A stretch of DNA of 64,000 nt from Lachnospiraceae bacterium (GTDB lineage Bacteria; Bacillota; Clostridia; Lachnospirales; Bianqueaceae). Shown here one piece after another: positions 35,082 through 43,999 of this stretch. The number at the start of each line of letters is the position of its first letter. Within the stretch, counting starts at the first letter, position 1. Below the pieces are notes generated by a model. That model saw nothing but the letters and a program-made list of their open reading frames with translations. It was not told the origin of the DNA and did no database searches. The DNA is taken from assembly GCA_022794035.1 (NCBI GenBank), contig JAAWDX010000010.1:1-64000 (forward strand), given 5' to 3'. The position numbers and the translations under genes are program-made.

Positions 35082-35112
35082 ATCATAGAGGACGACATCG
35101 TGTCAGAGTCAA
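35082..35112 (-). promoter_or_regulatory. MerR-type promoter of merR and the AAC(3) gene
   Basis: On the minus strand TTGACT (35107-35112), a 19-base spacer and TATGAT (35082-35087). The spacer contains the small dyad GACA-CGA-TGTC. This is the second MerR-type promoter of the window. Confidence 0.75.
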
Positions 35113-35125
35113 GAGGTATTTCTAA

Positions 35126-36874
35126 TTATTCTCTAAACTGGTACTGATACAAATTGGCGTACATGCCGTTAGCCGCCAGCAGCTCATCATGCGTACCGCG
35201 CTCCTGGATGCCCTCCGGCGTAATCACAATGATTTCATCGGCATTCTTAATCGTCGAAAGGCGGTGCGCCACCACTAGACTGGTCCGTCCCTTCGCCAGC
35301 TGCTCCAAAGAAGCCTGAATCAGCATCTCCGTTGCATTATCCAGCGCGCTGGTGGCCTCATCCAGAATCAGAATCGACGGGTTTTTCAGGAATACGCGCG
35401 CGATCGAGATCCGCTGCTTCTGGCCGCCCGAAAGTTTAATGCCGCGCTCGCCCACATTTGTATCATAGCCATCCTCCATCGTCATGATATAATCATGAAT
35501 GTTGGCCTTCTTCGCCGCCTCGACGATCTCCTCATCGCTGGCATCCAGATTGCCATAAGCAATATTTTCGCGGATAGTACCGTTAAACAAAAATACATCC
35601 TGCGCCACCATGCCAATATTGCGGCGGAGGCTTTCACGCGAAAGCGTGGTAATATCCTGCTCATCAATGAAAATGCTGCCGGCATTCAGCTCATAAAAAC
35701 GCGGGATCAAATGGCAGAGCGTGGTTTTTCCGCCGCCCGAGGGGCCAACCAGGGCCACGGTTTTGCCCTTCTCAATATTCATGGAGAGGTGATCAATCAC
35801 CATGTGGTTCCCATCGTCCGGAGCGTCGCTGTCTTCTGTATAGCTGAAGCTTACATCTTTAAATTCGATATGCCCCTCAAGGCGGTCGACAGTATGAGCC
35901 TGGGGCGCATCCTCTTCCTCTTGAACGCTCATGATTTCTTCAAAGCGCTGCAGGCCCGTCATGCCGTTTTGCAGCTGCTCAAACAGGGCGATCAGCTGGT
36001 TGATGGGCTTGAGGAAAATGTTAATATAGAGCAAAAAGGCAGCATATTCACCGGCATTGATTTTACCGTAAAACAGGAACAGGCCGCCGGACACCAGCGC
36101 AACCAGATATAAAAGATCGGTGAGCAGACCGGTGCCGGAATGGAAAAAGGCCATCATCTTATAGGAGCGGCCGCGTGCCTTCTTAAAGCGTTCATTGGCT
36201 ACGGCAAATTTGTCGTTTTCATGACTCTCCGCAGTATAGGCGCGGCTGACGCGGATACCGGCCAGACTGGTTTCGAGGTTGGAGTTCACCTCACCGATCT
36301 CAACGCGCGACTGCAAAAAGGCGTCGTTCATATGGCGCTGCATTTTTACGGCATAAAATACAATAAAAGGAATTACAATGAAAATGATCAGCGTCAGCCA
36401 TAAATTGATGGAGGCCAGCATAATGAAGGAGCCAGTCAGCATAATCGAGGACAGAAGCAGGCCCTCAGGACCATGATGTGCGAGCTCAGCAATCTCCATA
36501 AGGTCGTTGACAAGGCGGGACATGACAGTACCGGTTTTGTTTTCATCATAAAAAGAAAAAGGAAGCTTTTGTAGATGCCGGAACATATCGCGGCGCATAT
36601 CGCCCTGAATGCGGACGCCCACCACATGCCCCCAATACTGTATGTAAAAGTTGAGCAGGCATTTGAGCACATAGATGCCCAGCAGCGCGCCGGCCCAGAT
36701 TAAAATAAACCGCAGCGAATCGCGGTAGACATAATCATTGATAATATTTTTAGCAATCATTGGATAAAACAGATCGCACACCGCTACGATGAGCGAGCAC
36801 AGCATATCGATGTAAAAGAGCCTGCGGTGCGGCTTGTAATAGGAGATTAGTTTTTTAAAGACATTTCGTTTCAT
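35126..36874 (-). CDS. ABC exporter (single, homodimer type)
   Basis: A 582-residue half-transporter with six membrane helices to about 315 and an ATPase domain after about 340. All ATPase motifs are canonical: Walker A GPSGGGKTT, signature LSGGQKQR, Walker B LILDEATSALD with the catalytic Glu and switch His in VVAHRLS, so it likely works as a homodimer, unlike the other four half-exporters in the window. AAAGGA precedes the start. Substrate is unknown; lipids or drugs are typical. It lies directly upstream of a MerR gene. Confidence 0.92.
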   Translation of the reverse strand: MKRNVFKKLISYYKPHRRLFYIDMLCSLIVAVCDLFYPMIAKNIINDYVYRDSLRFILIWAGALLGIYVLKCLLNFYIQYWGHVVGVRIQGDMRRDMFRHLQKLPFSFYDENKTGTVMSRLVNDLMEIAELAHHGPEGLLLSSIMLTGSFIMLASINLWLTLIIFIVIPFIVFYAVKMQRHMNDAFLQSRVEIGEVNSNLETSLAGIRVSRAYTAESHENDKFAVANERFKKARGRSYKMMAFFHSGTGLLTDLLYLVALVSGGLFLFYGKINAGEYAAFLLYINIFLKPINQLIALFEQLQNGMTGLQRFEEIMSVQEEEDAPQAHTVDRLEGHIEFKDVSFSYTEDSDAPDDGNHMVIDHLSMNIEKGKTVALVGPSGGGKTTLCHLIPRFYELNAGSIFIDEQDITTLSRESLRRNIGMVAQDVFLFNGTIRENIAYGNLDASDEEIVEAAKKANIHDYIMTMEDGYDTNVGERGIKLSGGQKQRISIARVFLKNPSILILDEATSALDNATEMLIQASLEQLAKGRTSLVVAHRLSTIKNADEIIVITPEGIQERGTHDELLAANGMYANLYQYQFRE

Positions 36875-37408
36875 GGAGTATGATCCTTTCTGATTTTCTT
36901 CCCAAATATTTTAAAATAGTTTTGAAAAGTTGTCAAGCAAGGAGAAAGATAAAAGAAGCTTTGAGATTGGGAGTTGGTTTTCTGTGCCGGGCCTGATGGC
37001 TGGCGCTGGTTTCCCCTTCTTGCGTCGCCGATGCTTAGCGATTGTTTGCACTTGCACCGTCAATGGCTGAAATTGAAAATATAGCTGAAGCTTTTCCGCT
37101 ATTCTGATTTTTTCCTCCATACCCAGTAGAATTTTTTCCACCATACGACTGCTTAGAGGCTGCTCATGACGGGCAATTTTCCACCATTTTCCTTTCTTCC
37201 ACCACGGCCAGCTGAATTTTTTCAGCTAATTTCTATTTTGCGCTATAGGCAGCTGAACAGCACAAGATAAAACAACCCAAAATAAAAACCGCCCAACACA
37301 AAATAGGACGCAAGCGCGTAATCAATTGCTATAACGCAGCATCTATTTCACTATCCAGAGTAGCATATAAAGGCAACAAACAGCAGAAAATACAGCATGA
37401 GGAAAAGC
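36875..37408. repeat. Non-coding stretch with the dispersed AT-rich repeat, copy 2
   Basis: Between two divergent ABC genes. It holds TTTTCCACCATAC (37134-37146), related TTTTCCACCA words near 37180, and TTTTTTCAGCTAATTTC (37217-37233), shared with 22125-22157, plus several GCTGAA/CAGCTGAA words. No gene with a ribosome site is present; the short minus frame at 36911-37144 is not supported. Confidence 0.55.
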
Positions 37409-37462
37409 TTGATAAAAATATTACTATATGCTATAATCTGAACTAAAATATTCTTTTTAGTT
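37409..37462 (+). promoter_or_regulatory. Promoter and operator of the second ABC pair
   Basis: TTGATA (37409-37414), 17 bases, TATAAT (37432-37437). An inverted repeat AACTAAAA/TTTTAGTT (37441-37462) lies on the start point, as for a repressor site; no regulator gene is adjacent on this side. Confidence 0.7.
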
Positions 37463-37479
37463 ATAATATGGAGACAGAT

Positions 37480-39210
37480 ATGGTTAGATTGATTCGGTAT
37501 TTAAAGCATTACAAAAAAGAAAGTGTAATTGGCCCTTTATTTAAACTGTTAGAAGCCTCCTTTGAGCTGATTGTGCCGCTCATCATGGCACAGATCATGG
37601 ATATAGGCATCCGAAATGGCGATGCCGCCTATATCCTAAGACAAGGAGGCATGCTAGTGCTGCTCGGCGTGCTCGGTCTTAGCTGCTCACTCATTGCCCA
37701 GTACTTTGCCGCCAAAGCCTCCTTTGGCTTCGGGACGGAGCTGCGCAGCGATCTGTTTCGGCATATCAACAGCCTCTCCTATGCCGAGATCGATCAGCTC
37801 GGAACCTCTACGCTCATGACAAGAGTAACCAGCGATATCAATCAGGCGCAGAGCGGAGTCAATCTGGTGCTGCGGCTCTTTTTGCGTTCCCCCTTTATCG
37901 TAGCCGGAGCCGTGATCATGGCCTTTACAATCAACATAAAGCTGGCGCTGATCTTTGCCGTCGCCGTGCCGGTACTGGCTCTGGTGATCTACTGCGTGAT
38001 GCTCAAAGGCATCCCGCACTATAAAAAAGCGCAGCGGCAGCTAGATCAAATTTCACAGATCACAAGAGAAAATCTGACCGGCGTGCGCGTAATCCGGGCC
38101 TTCTCTAAGCAGGAGGAAGAGCAGAGCCGGTTTGAACAGGCCAATGGAGCACTGCGCAAAACGCAGCTTTTTGTCGGCAAAATTTCAGCGCTTCTCAATC
38201 CGCTTACGTATGTAATTGTCAACCTAGCGACTGTGCTGATTGTCTGGCAGGGTGGCCATCAGGTGCATGACAGCGTAATCACGCAAGGCGAGGTAGTCGC
38301 GCTCGTAAACTACATGACGCAGATTCTGATCGCGCTGGTCGCGCTCGCCAACCTAATTGTAACCTTTACCAAAGCCTCCGCCTCAGCCAGCCGGATCAAT
38401 GAAATTTTTGCCGTGCATTCCCAGTTAAGCGATGAAGGAAACGAGCCGCAGCAGGCGGCAAGCCAGACGCCCCATATCGAGCTGCAAAAGGTCAGCTTTG
38501 CGTATGCGGCAGGAGAAAACGCGCTTACGGATATCACGCTGCAAGTGGAAAGGGGACAGACCGTTGGGATTATTGGCGGTACGGGATCCGGCAAGACAAC
38601 GCTGATCAACCTGATTCCGCGCTTTTACGATGTGACAGCCGGAAGCATAAAAATAGACGGTGTTGATGTAAAAAGCTATCCATTTCAGCAGCTGCGCTCC
38701 AAAATCGGCATCGTGCCTCAGAAAGCCCAGCTTTTCAAAGGAACGATCCGCGAAAATATGCGCTGGGGAAATCCGCAGGCAAGCGACGCAGAGATCGAAA
38801 GGGCACTCGTCATTGCACAGGCCGATGAAGTAGTTCATTCTAAAGAAAAGGGACTGGATGAAATGCTCGAGCAGGGCGGCGCGAATCTTTCGGGCGGGCA
38901 GCGGCAGCGGCTTACGATTGCCAGGGCTCTTGCAGCAAGCCCCGAAATTCTGATTCTGGACGACAGCGCTTCAGCACTGGATTTCATGACGGATTTCCGC
39001 CTGCGGCGGGCGCTGAAGGAAAATACGGACGGCATGACGGTGCTGATCGTGTCGCAGCGGGCGTCGGCGGTGAAGGATGCGGATCAGATTGTGGTGCTGG
39101 AGGATGGCCGGATGGTGGGCTGCGGCACGCATGCGGCGCTTTTGGCGGGCTGCGAGGTGTACCGCGAGATCTGCTCATCGCAGCTTTCGGAGGAGGTGCA
39201 GGCAAGATGA
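37480..39210 (+). CDS. ABC exporter subunit (second heterodimer, degenerate half)
   Basis: A 576-residue half-transporter with six membrane helices and an ATPase domain. Walker A GGTGSGKTT and signature LSGGQRQR are canonical, but Walker B ends ILDDSASALD with Asp for Glu, and the switch histidine is replaced (IVSQRAS instead of the usual AHR). The site is thus clearly degenerate, as in the LmrCD/TM287-288 type. ATG at 37480 is used because GGAG lies six bases upstream; 37468 is also in frame. The next gene overlaps by four bases. Confidence 0.92.
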   Translation: MVRLIRYLKHYKKESVIGPLFKLLEASFELIVPLIMAQIMDIGIRNGDAAYILRQGGMLVLLGVLGLSCSLIAQYFAAKASFGFGTELRSDLFRHINSLSYAEIDQLGTSTLMTRVTSDINQAQSGVNLVLRLFLRSPFIVAGAVIMAFTINIKLALIFAVAVPVLALVIYCVMLKGIPHYKKAQRQLDQISQITRENLTGVRVIRAFSKQEEEQSRFEQANGALRKTQLFVGKISALLNPLTYVIVNLATVLIVWQGGHQVHDSVITQGEVVALVNYMTQILIALVALANLIVTFTKASASASRINEIFAVHSQLSDEGNEPQQAASQTPHIELQKVSFAYAAGENALTDITLQVERGQTVGIIGGTGSGKTTLINLIPRFYDVTAGSIKIDGVDVKSYPFQQLRSKIGIVPQKAQLFKGTIRENMRWGNPQASDAEIERALVIAQADEVVHSKEKGLDEMLEQGGANLSGGQRQRLTIARALAASPEILILDDSASALDFMTDFRLRRALKENTDGMTVLIVSQRASAVKDADQIVVLEDGRMVGCGTHAALLAGCEVYREICSSQLSEEVQAR

Positions 39211-40952
39211 AGCAAAAAGAAACGATGCGGCAGGTGCTGGCGCTGATCCGTCCCTACAGTTTATACCTGGTATTGTCGCTGGCATTTGCGGTGCTGAGCA
39301 CGGCGCTTACGCTTTATGTGCCCATTTTGGTGGGAGATGCGATTGATTATGTGGTGGGTCCGCAGCAGGTGGATTTTGCGGCGGTCTGGCGCCTGCTGGT
39401 GCAGATCCTGCTGCTCACAGGCGTGACGGCGCTGGCGCAGTGGCTGATGAATCTGTGCAATAATAAGATCACCTATCATGTGGTGACAGATCTGCGGATC
39501 CGTGCATTTGAGAGGCTGCAGATTTTGCCGCTGCGCTATCTGGACGCACAGGCGCATGGCGACATGATCAGCCGCATGATCACGGACGTGGATCAGTTTT
39601 CGGAGGGGCTTTTGATGGGCTTTTCGCAGTTTTTTACCGGTATGGTGACGATCATCGGCACGATTGCCTTTATGCTGACGGTGAATGTGAAAATCACGCT
39701 GGTGGTCGTGCTGGTCACGCCGGTTTCGCTGCTGGTCGCGCGCTTTATCGCCCGGCGGACCTATTCGATGTTTCAGCAGCAGTCGCAGGTGCGCGGCCGC
39801 ATGACGGCTCTGGTCGAAGAGATGGTGGGCGGCCAGAAGGTGGTGAAGGCCTTTGGCTATGAGCAGGAGGCGCAGCGGCGCTTTGACGAGGTCAATGAGG
39901 AGCTCAGAGCCTGCGGACAGAAAGCGATTTTTTACTCGTCCATCACCAATCCCTGTACGCGCTTTGTCAACGGACTGGTGTATGCGGCGGTCGGCATCGT
40001 AGGCGCGGTGTTTGCTGTCAGAGGCCTGCTTTCGGTGGGGCAGCTTTCCTGCTTTCTCACCTATGCCAATCAGTATACGAAGCCTTTTAACGAAATCTCC
40101 GGTGTGGTGACGGAGCTGCAAAATGCACTGGCCTGCGCGGCGCGCGTGCTGCAGCTCATTCAGGAGAGGGCGCAGGAGCCCGATGCGCCGGATGCCAAGG
40201 TGCTCACGCCCGCAGAGATCGACGGCCGCGTATCGCTCGAAAACGTGTCATTTTCTTATACGCCGGAGCGGCCGCTGATCGAGAACCTAAATCTCAGCGT
40301 ACAGCCGGGGCAGCGCATTGCCATTGTAGGGCCCACGGGCTGCGGCAAAACAACGATGATCAACCTGCTCATGCGCTTTTACGATGTGCAGCAGGGACGC
40401 ATCTGCGTCAGCGGATACCCGATCCGGCATCTCACACGCAGCAGTCTGCGCGCGGGATACGGCATGGTGCTGCAGGACACATGGCTGAAGGCGGGCACGA
40501 TCCGCGACAATATTGCCTATGGCTATCCGCAGGCGAGCGATGAAGAGGTGCGCCGCGCGGCGGCAGCTGCTCATGCGGACAGCTTTATCCGGCGTCTGCC
40601 GCAGGGGTATGACACGGTCATTGCCGAGGATGGCGGCAATCTTTCTCAGGGGCAGAAGCAGCTGCTCTGTATTGCCCGTGTGATGCTCTGCCTGCCGCCG
40701 ATGCTGATTTTGGATGAAGCCACTTCGTCGATCGACACGCGCACCGAGCTGCAGATTCAGAAGGCATTTGCCCGGATGATGCAGGGGCGCACGAGCTTTA
40801 TTGTGGCGCACCGCCTATCAACGATTAAAGAGGCGGATATCATTCTTGTGATGAAGGACGGCCATGTCATTGAACAGGGCAGCCACGAAGAATTGCTGAG
40901 GCAGAATGGGTTCTATGCAGAGCTCTATAACAGCCAGTTTGCGCAGGCATGA
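39207..40952 (+). CDS. ABC exporter subunit (second heterodimer, catalytic half)
   Basis: A 581-residue half-transporter partnered with the preceding gene, which it overlaps in ATGA. Walker A GPTGCGKTT, Walker B LILDEATSSID with the catalytic Glu and switch His in VAHRLS are intact, while the signature reads LSQGQKQLL. The reciprocal changes fit an asymmetric pair with one working and one degenerate ATP site. A GGAGG-rich stretch inside the preceding gene (GGAGGTGCAGG) gives the ribosome site. A strong terminator follows. Confidence 0.92.
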   Translation: MKQKETMRQVLALIRPYSLYLVLSLAFAVLSTALTLYVPILVGDAIDYVVGPQQVDFAAVWRLLVQILLLTGVTALAQWLMNLCNNKITYHVVTDLRIRAFERLQILPLRYLDAQAHGDMISRMITDVDQFSEGLLMGFSQFFTGMVTIIGTIAFMLTVNVKITLVVVLVTPVSLLVARFIARRTYSMFQQQSQVRGRMTALVEEMVGGQKVVKAFGYEQEAQRRFDEVNEELRACGQKAIFYSSITNPCTRFVNGLVYAAVGIVGAVFAVRGLLSVGQLSCFLTYANQYTKPFNEISGVVTELQNALACAARVLQLIQERAQEPDAPDAKVLTPAEIDGRVSLENVSFSYTPERPLIENLNLSVQPGQRIAIVGPTGCGKTTMINLLMRFYDVQQGRICVSGYPIRHLTRSSLRAGYGMVLQDTWLKAGTIRDNIAYGYPQASDEEVRRAAAAAHADSFIRRLPQGYDTVIAEDGGNLSQGQKQLLCIARVMLCLPPMLILDEATSSIDTRTELQIQKAFARMMQGRTSFIVAHRLSTIKEADIILVMKDGHVIEQGSHEELLRQNGFYAELYNSQFAQA

Positions 40953-40997
40953 AAAAAACGCTAAAGTCTTGTTTATCAGACTTTAGCGTTTTTTTAT
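40952..40997. terminator. Bidirectional terminator between the ABC pair and bioY
   Basis: AACGCTAAAGTCT (40957-40969) pairs with AGACTTTAGCGTT (40978-40990), flanked by runs of A and T on both sides, so it can end transcription from both directions. Confidence 0.92.
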
Positions 40998-41551
40998 GAA
41001 AGCCTCTCAGTCACGGGCCGCAGCCGCAGGGCCAGAAGCGCCGCTATCACGCACAGCACCGTATCCGGAATCACGGTCACCAAAAAGCAATTGATCCAGA
41101 CAAGTCCCCATGTCACAGGCATATGAATCACATAATTACTGATCACATAAAAATACAGCATGCCGCACAGATAGTAGGCCAGCATGCCCAGCAGCGCCGC
41201 GATCAAAAAGGAAAGAAACCGCTGTTTTTTAGCCAGCATGCCAGTAAGAAAGGCCGTAAGAGCAAAGCCAATTAGAAATCCAAAGGTCGGCCGCAGCAGA
41301 TAAGCAGGGCCGCCGCCAGCGGCAAATACCGGCATGCCCAGCAGTCCCAAGAGCAGATATATAAGAACGCTGCCAGATCCCAGCTTTGGGCCCAGCAAAA
41401 ACCCGGCCAGCAGCGCAAATAAAAGCTGGAGTGTAAAATGCATGGGAAAGGGCTGAAGGGGAAGTGAGATTTTAATGAAAGCGCCGGCCGTCAGCAGAGC
41501 GGCAAAGAGACCGCACAGAGCGAGGCTACGGATATTATGCCTTTGCTTCAT
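40994..41551 (-). CDS. bioY: Biotin transporter BioY
   Basis: A 185-residue membrane protein of the BioY family, the substrate-binding part of an ECF biotin importer. Family signs are ITLPLQPFP-like KISLPLQPFPMHFTLQLLFALLAG near residues 27-50, GLLGMPVFAAGGGPAYLLRPTFGFLIGF near 70-97, and six helices in all. The energising EcfA/EcfT genes are not in the window. Its start lies inside the end of the LysR gene upstream (17-base overlap) with GGGAG as ribosome site, so it is cotranscribed with that regulator. Confidence 0.92.
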   Translation of the reverse strand: MKQRHNIRSLALCGLFAALLTAGAFIKISLPLQPFPMHFTLQLLFALLAGFLLGPKLGSGSVLIYLLLGLLGMPVFAAGGGPAYLLRPTFGFLIGFALTAFLTGMLAKKQRFLSFLIAALLGMLAYYLCGMLYFYVISNYVIHMPVTWGLVWINCFLVTVIPDTVLCVIAALLALRLRPVTERLS

Positions 41552-42422
41552 GCAGCTCTCCCTTCTGCCAATAGGTCAAAAAATGCTGCGCAGCTAAGGA
41601 AAGAGGCGCATTTTTGAGATGGACGGCGGCCATACAGGTGACCAGATCAGAGCATGCAATGGGCTGTGCGATTAAAGAAGCAGCAAATAAAGCGCTGATA
41701 GAGCGCGGCACAAGCGCGACGCCAAGGCCGGCAGAAGCCCACATGAGCGCGGTGCGCGCATCATCGCTTTTGCAAAGACAGGTATGAGAAAGTCCCTCAC
41801 CGCGGAAGGCCAGATAGATCATCTGTTCAAAGCGCCGGTAATACAGCAGCGGCAAAGAGGAAAGCTCCGTCAGAGAGATCGAGGGCGCATCTGGATGAGG
41901 CAGTAAGGAGGGTCTGGCAACGGCCACTAAGGATTCAGCCTCTTTAGAAAAGCAGGTGAGCCCTTTGGTATTAAAGGGCGTACGCACAACGGCAACTTCG
42001 ATTTGCCCCGTTTTGAGCTTTTCCAAGAGCTCATACGTGTTTCCCTCTGAAATTTCAAACTGAAGATCAGGAAAATCATGGCAAAAATCAAACAGGCAGC
42101 TCTGCAGCAGGGCGCTGCCGCAGGACGAGATCGTGCCCAGACGCAGGATGGCTGGTGCGCCGGATTCAAAACGCCGCAGATCCTCCGCAGTGCTTGCCAT
42201 CATGGAGGTGATGTTTTTAGCGCGCTGATATAAGAAGTAGCCGGCATCTGTGAGCAGCGTGCGCCTTGCGCCGCGCTCGATGAGCTGAAGCCCCAATTCA
42301 TTTTCTAATTCGGCGAGCTGCTTGCTGAGAGAAGGCTGGGACATACCCAGTCTTTTCGCGGCAGCGGAAATATTGTCGGCTTCTGCAATCTGTGTAAAAT
42401 AATATAGCTGTCTATCGTTCAT
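41535..42422 (-). CDS. LysR family regulator
   Basis: A 295-residue LysR-type regulator: helix-turn-helix at about 2-60 (YYFTQIAEADNISAAAKRLGMSQPSLSKQLAELE), then the periplasmic-binding-like ligand domain (RLGTISSCGSALL near 95). TAGGAG precedes the start. It overlaps bioY, which suggests control of biotin uptake or of the neighbouring MATE gene, but LysR proteins usually act on divergent genes and none is divergent here. A biotin link is therefore only an inference from position. Confidence 0.9.
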   Translation of the reverse strand: MNDRQLYYFTQIAEADNISAAAKRLGMSQPSLSKQLAELENELGLQLIERGARRTLLTDAGYFLYQRAKNITSMMASTAEDLRRFESGAPAILRLGTISSCGSALLQSCLFDFCHDFPDLQFEISEGNTYELLEKLKTGQIEVAVVRTPFNTKGLTCFSKEAESLVAVARPSLLPHPDAPSISLTELSSLPLLYYRRFEQMIYLAFRGEGLSHTCLCKSDDARTALMWASAGLGVALVPRSISALFAASLIAQPIACSDLVTCMAAVHLKNAPLSLAAQHFLTYWQKGELHEAKA

Positions 42423-42435
42423 GGTTTTCTCCTAA

Positions 42436-43788
42436 TTAAAAAGTGAGGGCTTTGAGCGTGCGGCGCAAAAAGAAGAAGCAGAGAAGGAAAGAGGCGACTT
42501 CGGAAATGGGGAAGGCGAGCCAGACCAGATCGAGGACGCCGGAGAGCGAGAGCAGCAGCGCAACGGGCAGGAGCACAAGGAGCTGGCGGGCGATGGATAC
42601 AATCAGGCTGTAAATGCTGCGGCCGAGGGCCTGAAATACAGTGGAGGCAATGATGTCAAAGCCGGCGAGCAGAAAATGCGGCGCAATGATGCGCAGGGCG
42701 GCGCGGCCCATATCCAGCATCGTATCGGAGGCGTTGAAAAGCCGGAGCAGGGCATCCGGAAAGCCTTCAAATAGGATAAAACCAAAAAGCATCAGCAGCG
42801 TAGCATAGAGGATGCTGTAGCGGATGGTCTGATGGATGCGGTCCTTTTTTTGCGCGCCGAAGTTATAGGAGATGATGGGCACCATACCGTTGTTGAGGCC
42901 GAAAACCGGCATGAAGATAAAGCTCTGCAGCTTGAAATATACGCCGAATACGGCAGTGGCGGTGGTGGAAAATACAATGAGAATTTTATTCATGCAAAAG
43001 GTCATCACCGAGCCGATCGAGGACATTAAGATGGAAGGAATGCCAATGGCGTAGATCTCGCGGATGAGCCTGCGCGTGGGTCTGTATTTTTTGAAATGCA
43101 CCTGGATCTCCAGATTGACGCGGTGATTTAAGTAAAAGCCCAAGGCAGCTGCGATGATCTGGCCGGTGATGGTGGCCAGAGCGGCGCCGGCTACGCCCAT
43201 GGCCGGCAGTCCTAAGTAGCCGAAGATGAAGATAGGATCGAGAATGATGTTGATGATGGCGCCGAGCCCCTGCGTAATCATGGTATAGAAGGTGCGGCCG
43301 GTGGCCTGCAGCAGGCGTTCGCCGATGATTTGGCCGAAAAGTCCAAAGGACAGGCTGGTGACGATGGTCATATAGGTGGTGCCATATTCGATGATCTGCG
43401 CATCAGAGGTCTGTACGCGGAAGAAAAATTCAGAGAGTGTGAGGCCCAGCACGGCGAATACCAGAAAACTGGCCAGAGCCAGCAGGATGCCGGTGACGGC
43501 CGTGCGATTGGCGCGCTCCTGGTCCTTAGCGCCGAGGCTGCGGGACAGGATGGCATTTACGCCGACGCCGGTACCGGTCGACACGGCAATCATCAGATTT
43601 TGCACCGGAAAAGCAAGTGATACAGCGGTGAGAGCGTTTTCATTGATCTGCGCGACAAAAATACTGTCGACGATGTTATAGAGTGCCTGTACCATCATGG
43701 AGATCATGATCGGTAGCGACATAGTAATTAAAAGGCGGTTAATCGGCATAACGCCCATTTTGTTTTCTTTTGGAGAAACGACTTGCAT
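42436..43788 (-). CDS. MATE family efflux transporter
   Basis: A 450-residue exporter with about twelve helices. Early motifs VQALYNIVDSIFVAQINENALTA and the mid-protein ATGRTFYTMITQGLGAI and GVYFKLQSFIFMPVFGLNNG are typical of the NorM/MepA-like MATE group. ATG at 43788 is chosen from GAGG six bases upstream. It has a promoter with a terminator-like hairpin between promoter and gene (43826-43902), so it may be regulated by attenuation. It lies 13 bases before the LysR gene on the same strand. Confidence 0.92.
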   Translation of the reverse strand: MQVVSPKENKMGVMPINRLLITMSLPIMISMMVQALYNIVDSIFVAQINENALTAVSLAFPVQNLMIAVSTGTGVGVNAILSRSLGAKDQERANRTAVTGILLALASFLVFAVLGLTLSEFFFRVQTSDAQIIEYGTTYMTIVTSLSFGLFGQIIGERLLQATGRTFYTMITQGLGAIINIILDPIFIFGYLGLPAMGVAGAALATITGQIIAAALGFYLNHRVNLEIQVHFKKYRPTRRLIREIYAIGIPSILMSSIGSVMTFCMNKILIVFSTTATAVFGVYFKLQSFIFMPVFGLNNGMVPIISYNFGAQKKDRIHQTIRYSILYATLLMLFGFILFEGFPDALLRLFNASDTMLDMGRAALRIIAPHFLLAGFDIIASTVFQALGRSIYSLIVSIARQLLVLLPVALLLSLSGVLDLVWLAFPISEVASFLLCFFFLRRTLKALTF

Positions 43789-43825
43789 AGAAATCCTCAC
43801 TTTCAGTTCATCGCATCAATAACAT

Positions 43826-43902
43826 AAAAAGAGCCTGTGATATCAGCACAGGTTCCTACTAGAGCTATATACTAGTATAGAAAATTTTGCCGAAAAAGTC
43901 AA
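43826..43902 (-). promoter_or_regulatory. Promoter and leader hairpin (possible attenuator) of the MATE gene
   Basis: On the minus strand TTGACT (43897-43902), 17 bases, TATACT (43874-43879). A hairpin AACCTGTG/CACAGGCT (43832-43854) followed by CTTTTT lies between the promoter and the gene: a terminator that must be bypassed for expression. ATACTAGTAT near the -10 box is a palindrome and could be an operator. Confidence 0.7.
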
Positions 43903-43907
43903 GATGA

Positions 43908-43936
43908 TTGTCAAAAAGAGGCGGGCGTGATACAAT
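43908..43936 (+). promoter_or_regulatory. Promoter of the SPFH/TIR cassette
   Basis: TTGTCA (43908-43913), 17 bases, TACAAT (43931-43936); 64 bases before the SPFH start codon. It overlaps back to back with the MATE promoter. Confidence 0.7.
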
Positions 43937-43999
43937 CCTAATATAGAACAACAAGAAGGAGGCGCCTCGGTGTCAAAGCGCTTTGGAATGGAGGATACT

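Noticed and set aside
39261-40121. Minus-strand frame of 286 codons
   Set aside because: It is antisense to the ABC transporter gene and very rich in His, Arg and Gln with no domain.
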